The notes beneath the pieces are model-generated. The model was not told the DNA's origin. It searched no databases and saw only the letters and a program-made list of their open reading frames with translations. A program made the position numbers and the translations under genes. Positions 5,604 through 6,356 of a DNA stretch of 6,356 bases are shown here, piece by piece. The stretch covers positions 1 through 6,356 of the forward strand of contig JAJZOA010000206.1 of the NCBI GenBank assembly GCA_021852225.1, given 5' to 3'. This DNA comes from Planctomycetota bacterium (GTDB lineage: Bacteria; Planctomycetota; Phycisphaerae; WQYP01). The stretch's first letter is position 1, and each line of letters starts with the position of its first letter.

Positions 5604-6356
5604 TTACAGCATCGGTAAGATGAAAAACGCGGCTGCTCCGGCCAAGGGTGCGAACAGGAGCCACTTTTGCCAGCCTGGGACGTTATTACATCCCCGCAGC
5701 CAGAGAAACCAGAGGACTGCGATGCATGCCCAAATGTTATCGCCTAGCAATGAGGTCAGCACCATCGACACCTCCGTTAGTGGCCACAACACATGGCCAT
5801 TTCCCCACACCGATACAAGGAACACAAGATTGGTAAACCGTCCATATAACCCTGCCACGTTTATCGCTGTAAATCCGCAGACAACAATTGCGACAGCTCT
5901 CGTGCTATGCCAGCACCAAGCAGACTTTCTACTCGTTAAATTCTCAGAACCGGACCGCAGCGTCGCTCCCGCGACTATTCCTATAGCACACCCCAATGCG
6001 CAGGAAATCAGACCAGCCAAGAGGGTAGCGGAAAGCATTTCCAAGCTAAGATTGAGGTAGAAACTGCCCGCAGCACCGCCGGGTTTTAGAACGCCAATAC
6101 CATATAATTTGGCATGAGTGGCCAACCCGAGACAATAAAGCGAGCCTGACGCGGCCTCGCCAGCCAGGATACTCATCACCGCGCCGGCACCATGCAGTAT
6201 ATATCCTCGCGGCACCAGATTATCGTTGGCTCCCAGCCGTAGGCCCAGATAAACGGCCACACCGGCCGTAAATATACCATTCAGCACAAGAGGGAGTAGA
6301 CTCCAGGGGGAACGCGCATGCTCCAGCGACGGGACAAGGATATGCGCAACAAACAT
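5604..6356 (-). CDS. Multi-pass membrane protein of unknown family (partial or at window edge)
   Basis: 250 codons are visible, ending at TAA (5606-5604). The first visible codon is an ATG lying exactly on the window edge, so it may be the start or an internal Met, and no ribosome site can be examined. The product is strongly hydrophobic, with about six or seven membrane segments: roughly residues 18-40, 52-79, 103-131, 153-171, 175-204, 207-220 and 231-249. Polar or charged loops lie between them, such as L-R-S-G-S-E-N-L-T-S-R-K-S (133-145). Trp, Gly and Cys are frequent, and there is an N-terminal H-A-R-S-P-W segment. I do not recognise the family. It lacks the Cys/Arg/His pattern expected of an exosortase and shows no transporter ATPase or kinase motif. 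About 1.1 kb separates it from the sigma gene, so a shared operon is unlikely. Confidence 0.72.
   Translation of the reverse strand: MFVAHILVPSLEHARSPWSLLPLVLNGIFTAGVAVYLGLRLGANDNLVPRGYILHGAGAVMSILAGEAASGSLYCLGLATHAKLYGIGVLKPGGAAGSFYLNLSLEMLSATLLAGLISCALGCAIGIVAGATLRSGSENLTSRKSAWCWHSTRAVAIVVCGFTAINVAGLYGRFTNLVFLVSVWGNGHVLWPLTEVSMVLTSLLGDNIWACIAVLWFLWLRGCNNVPGWQKWLLFAPLAGAAAFFILPML

Overview
The window looks like chromosomal DNA from a member of the Planctomycetes-Verrucomicrobia-Lentisphaerae assemblage, most likely a planctomycete and possibly Phycisphaerae. This rests on the gene types rather than on any marker gene. They are a pseudopilin with a C-terminal H-X9-DG motif, a PEP-CTERM surface protein, a short ECF-like sigma factor of the Rhodopirellula/Verrucomicrobium type, and a FecR protein fused to a LamG-like domain. 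All convincing genes lie on the minus strand, so transcription runs from right to left.

Right to left: positions 6356-5604 hold the C-terminal part, or possibly all, of an unrecognised multi-pass membrane protein. Positions 5603-4487 are about 1.1 kb with no convincing intact gene. This stretch holds scraps of low-grade repeat sequence, a REP-like motif, a possible decayed coding fragment and a weak promoter candidate. Positions 4486-3965 encode the sigma factor. It overlaps by 4 nt (ATGA) with the FecR/LamG membrane protein at 3968-2184, so the two form a translationally coupled pair. An AT-rich hairpin followed by nine U residues (2126-2095) terminates this pair.

The next transcription unit starts in 2077-2017. 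It has a possible promoter overlapped by a tandem 13-nt direct repeat and a short leader hairpin. It encodes a PEP-CTERM protein (1977-1171). A long hairpin (1076-1047) lies between it and the pseudopilin gene (997-107). The last 106 bases hold no recognised gene.

Likely joint function (inference): the sigma factor and its coupled FecR-like membrane protein form a signalling pair whose outer LamG domain could bind a polysaccharide or surface ligand. The PEP-CTERM protein and the pseudopilin are envelope proteins and are the nearest candidate targets. No exosortase, secretion ATPase, glycoside hydrolase or TonB-dependent receptor is in the window, so the regulated pathway cannot be named from this sequence.
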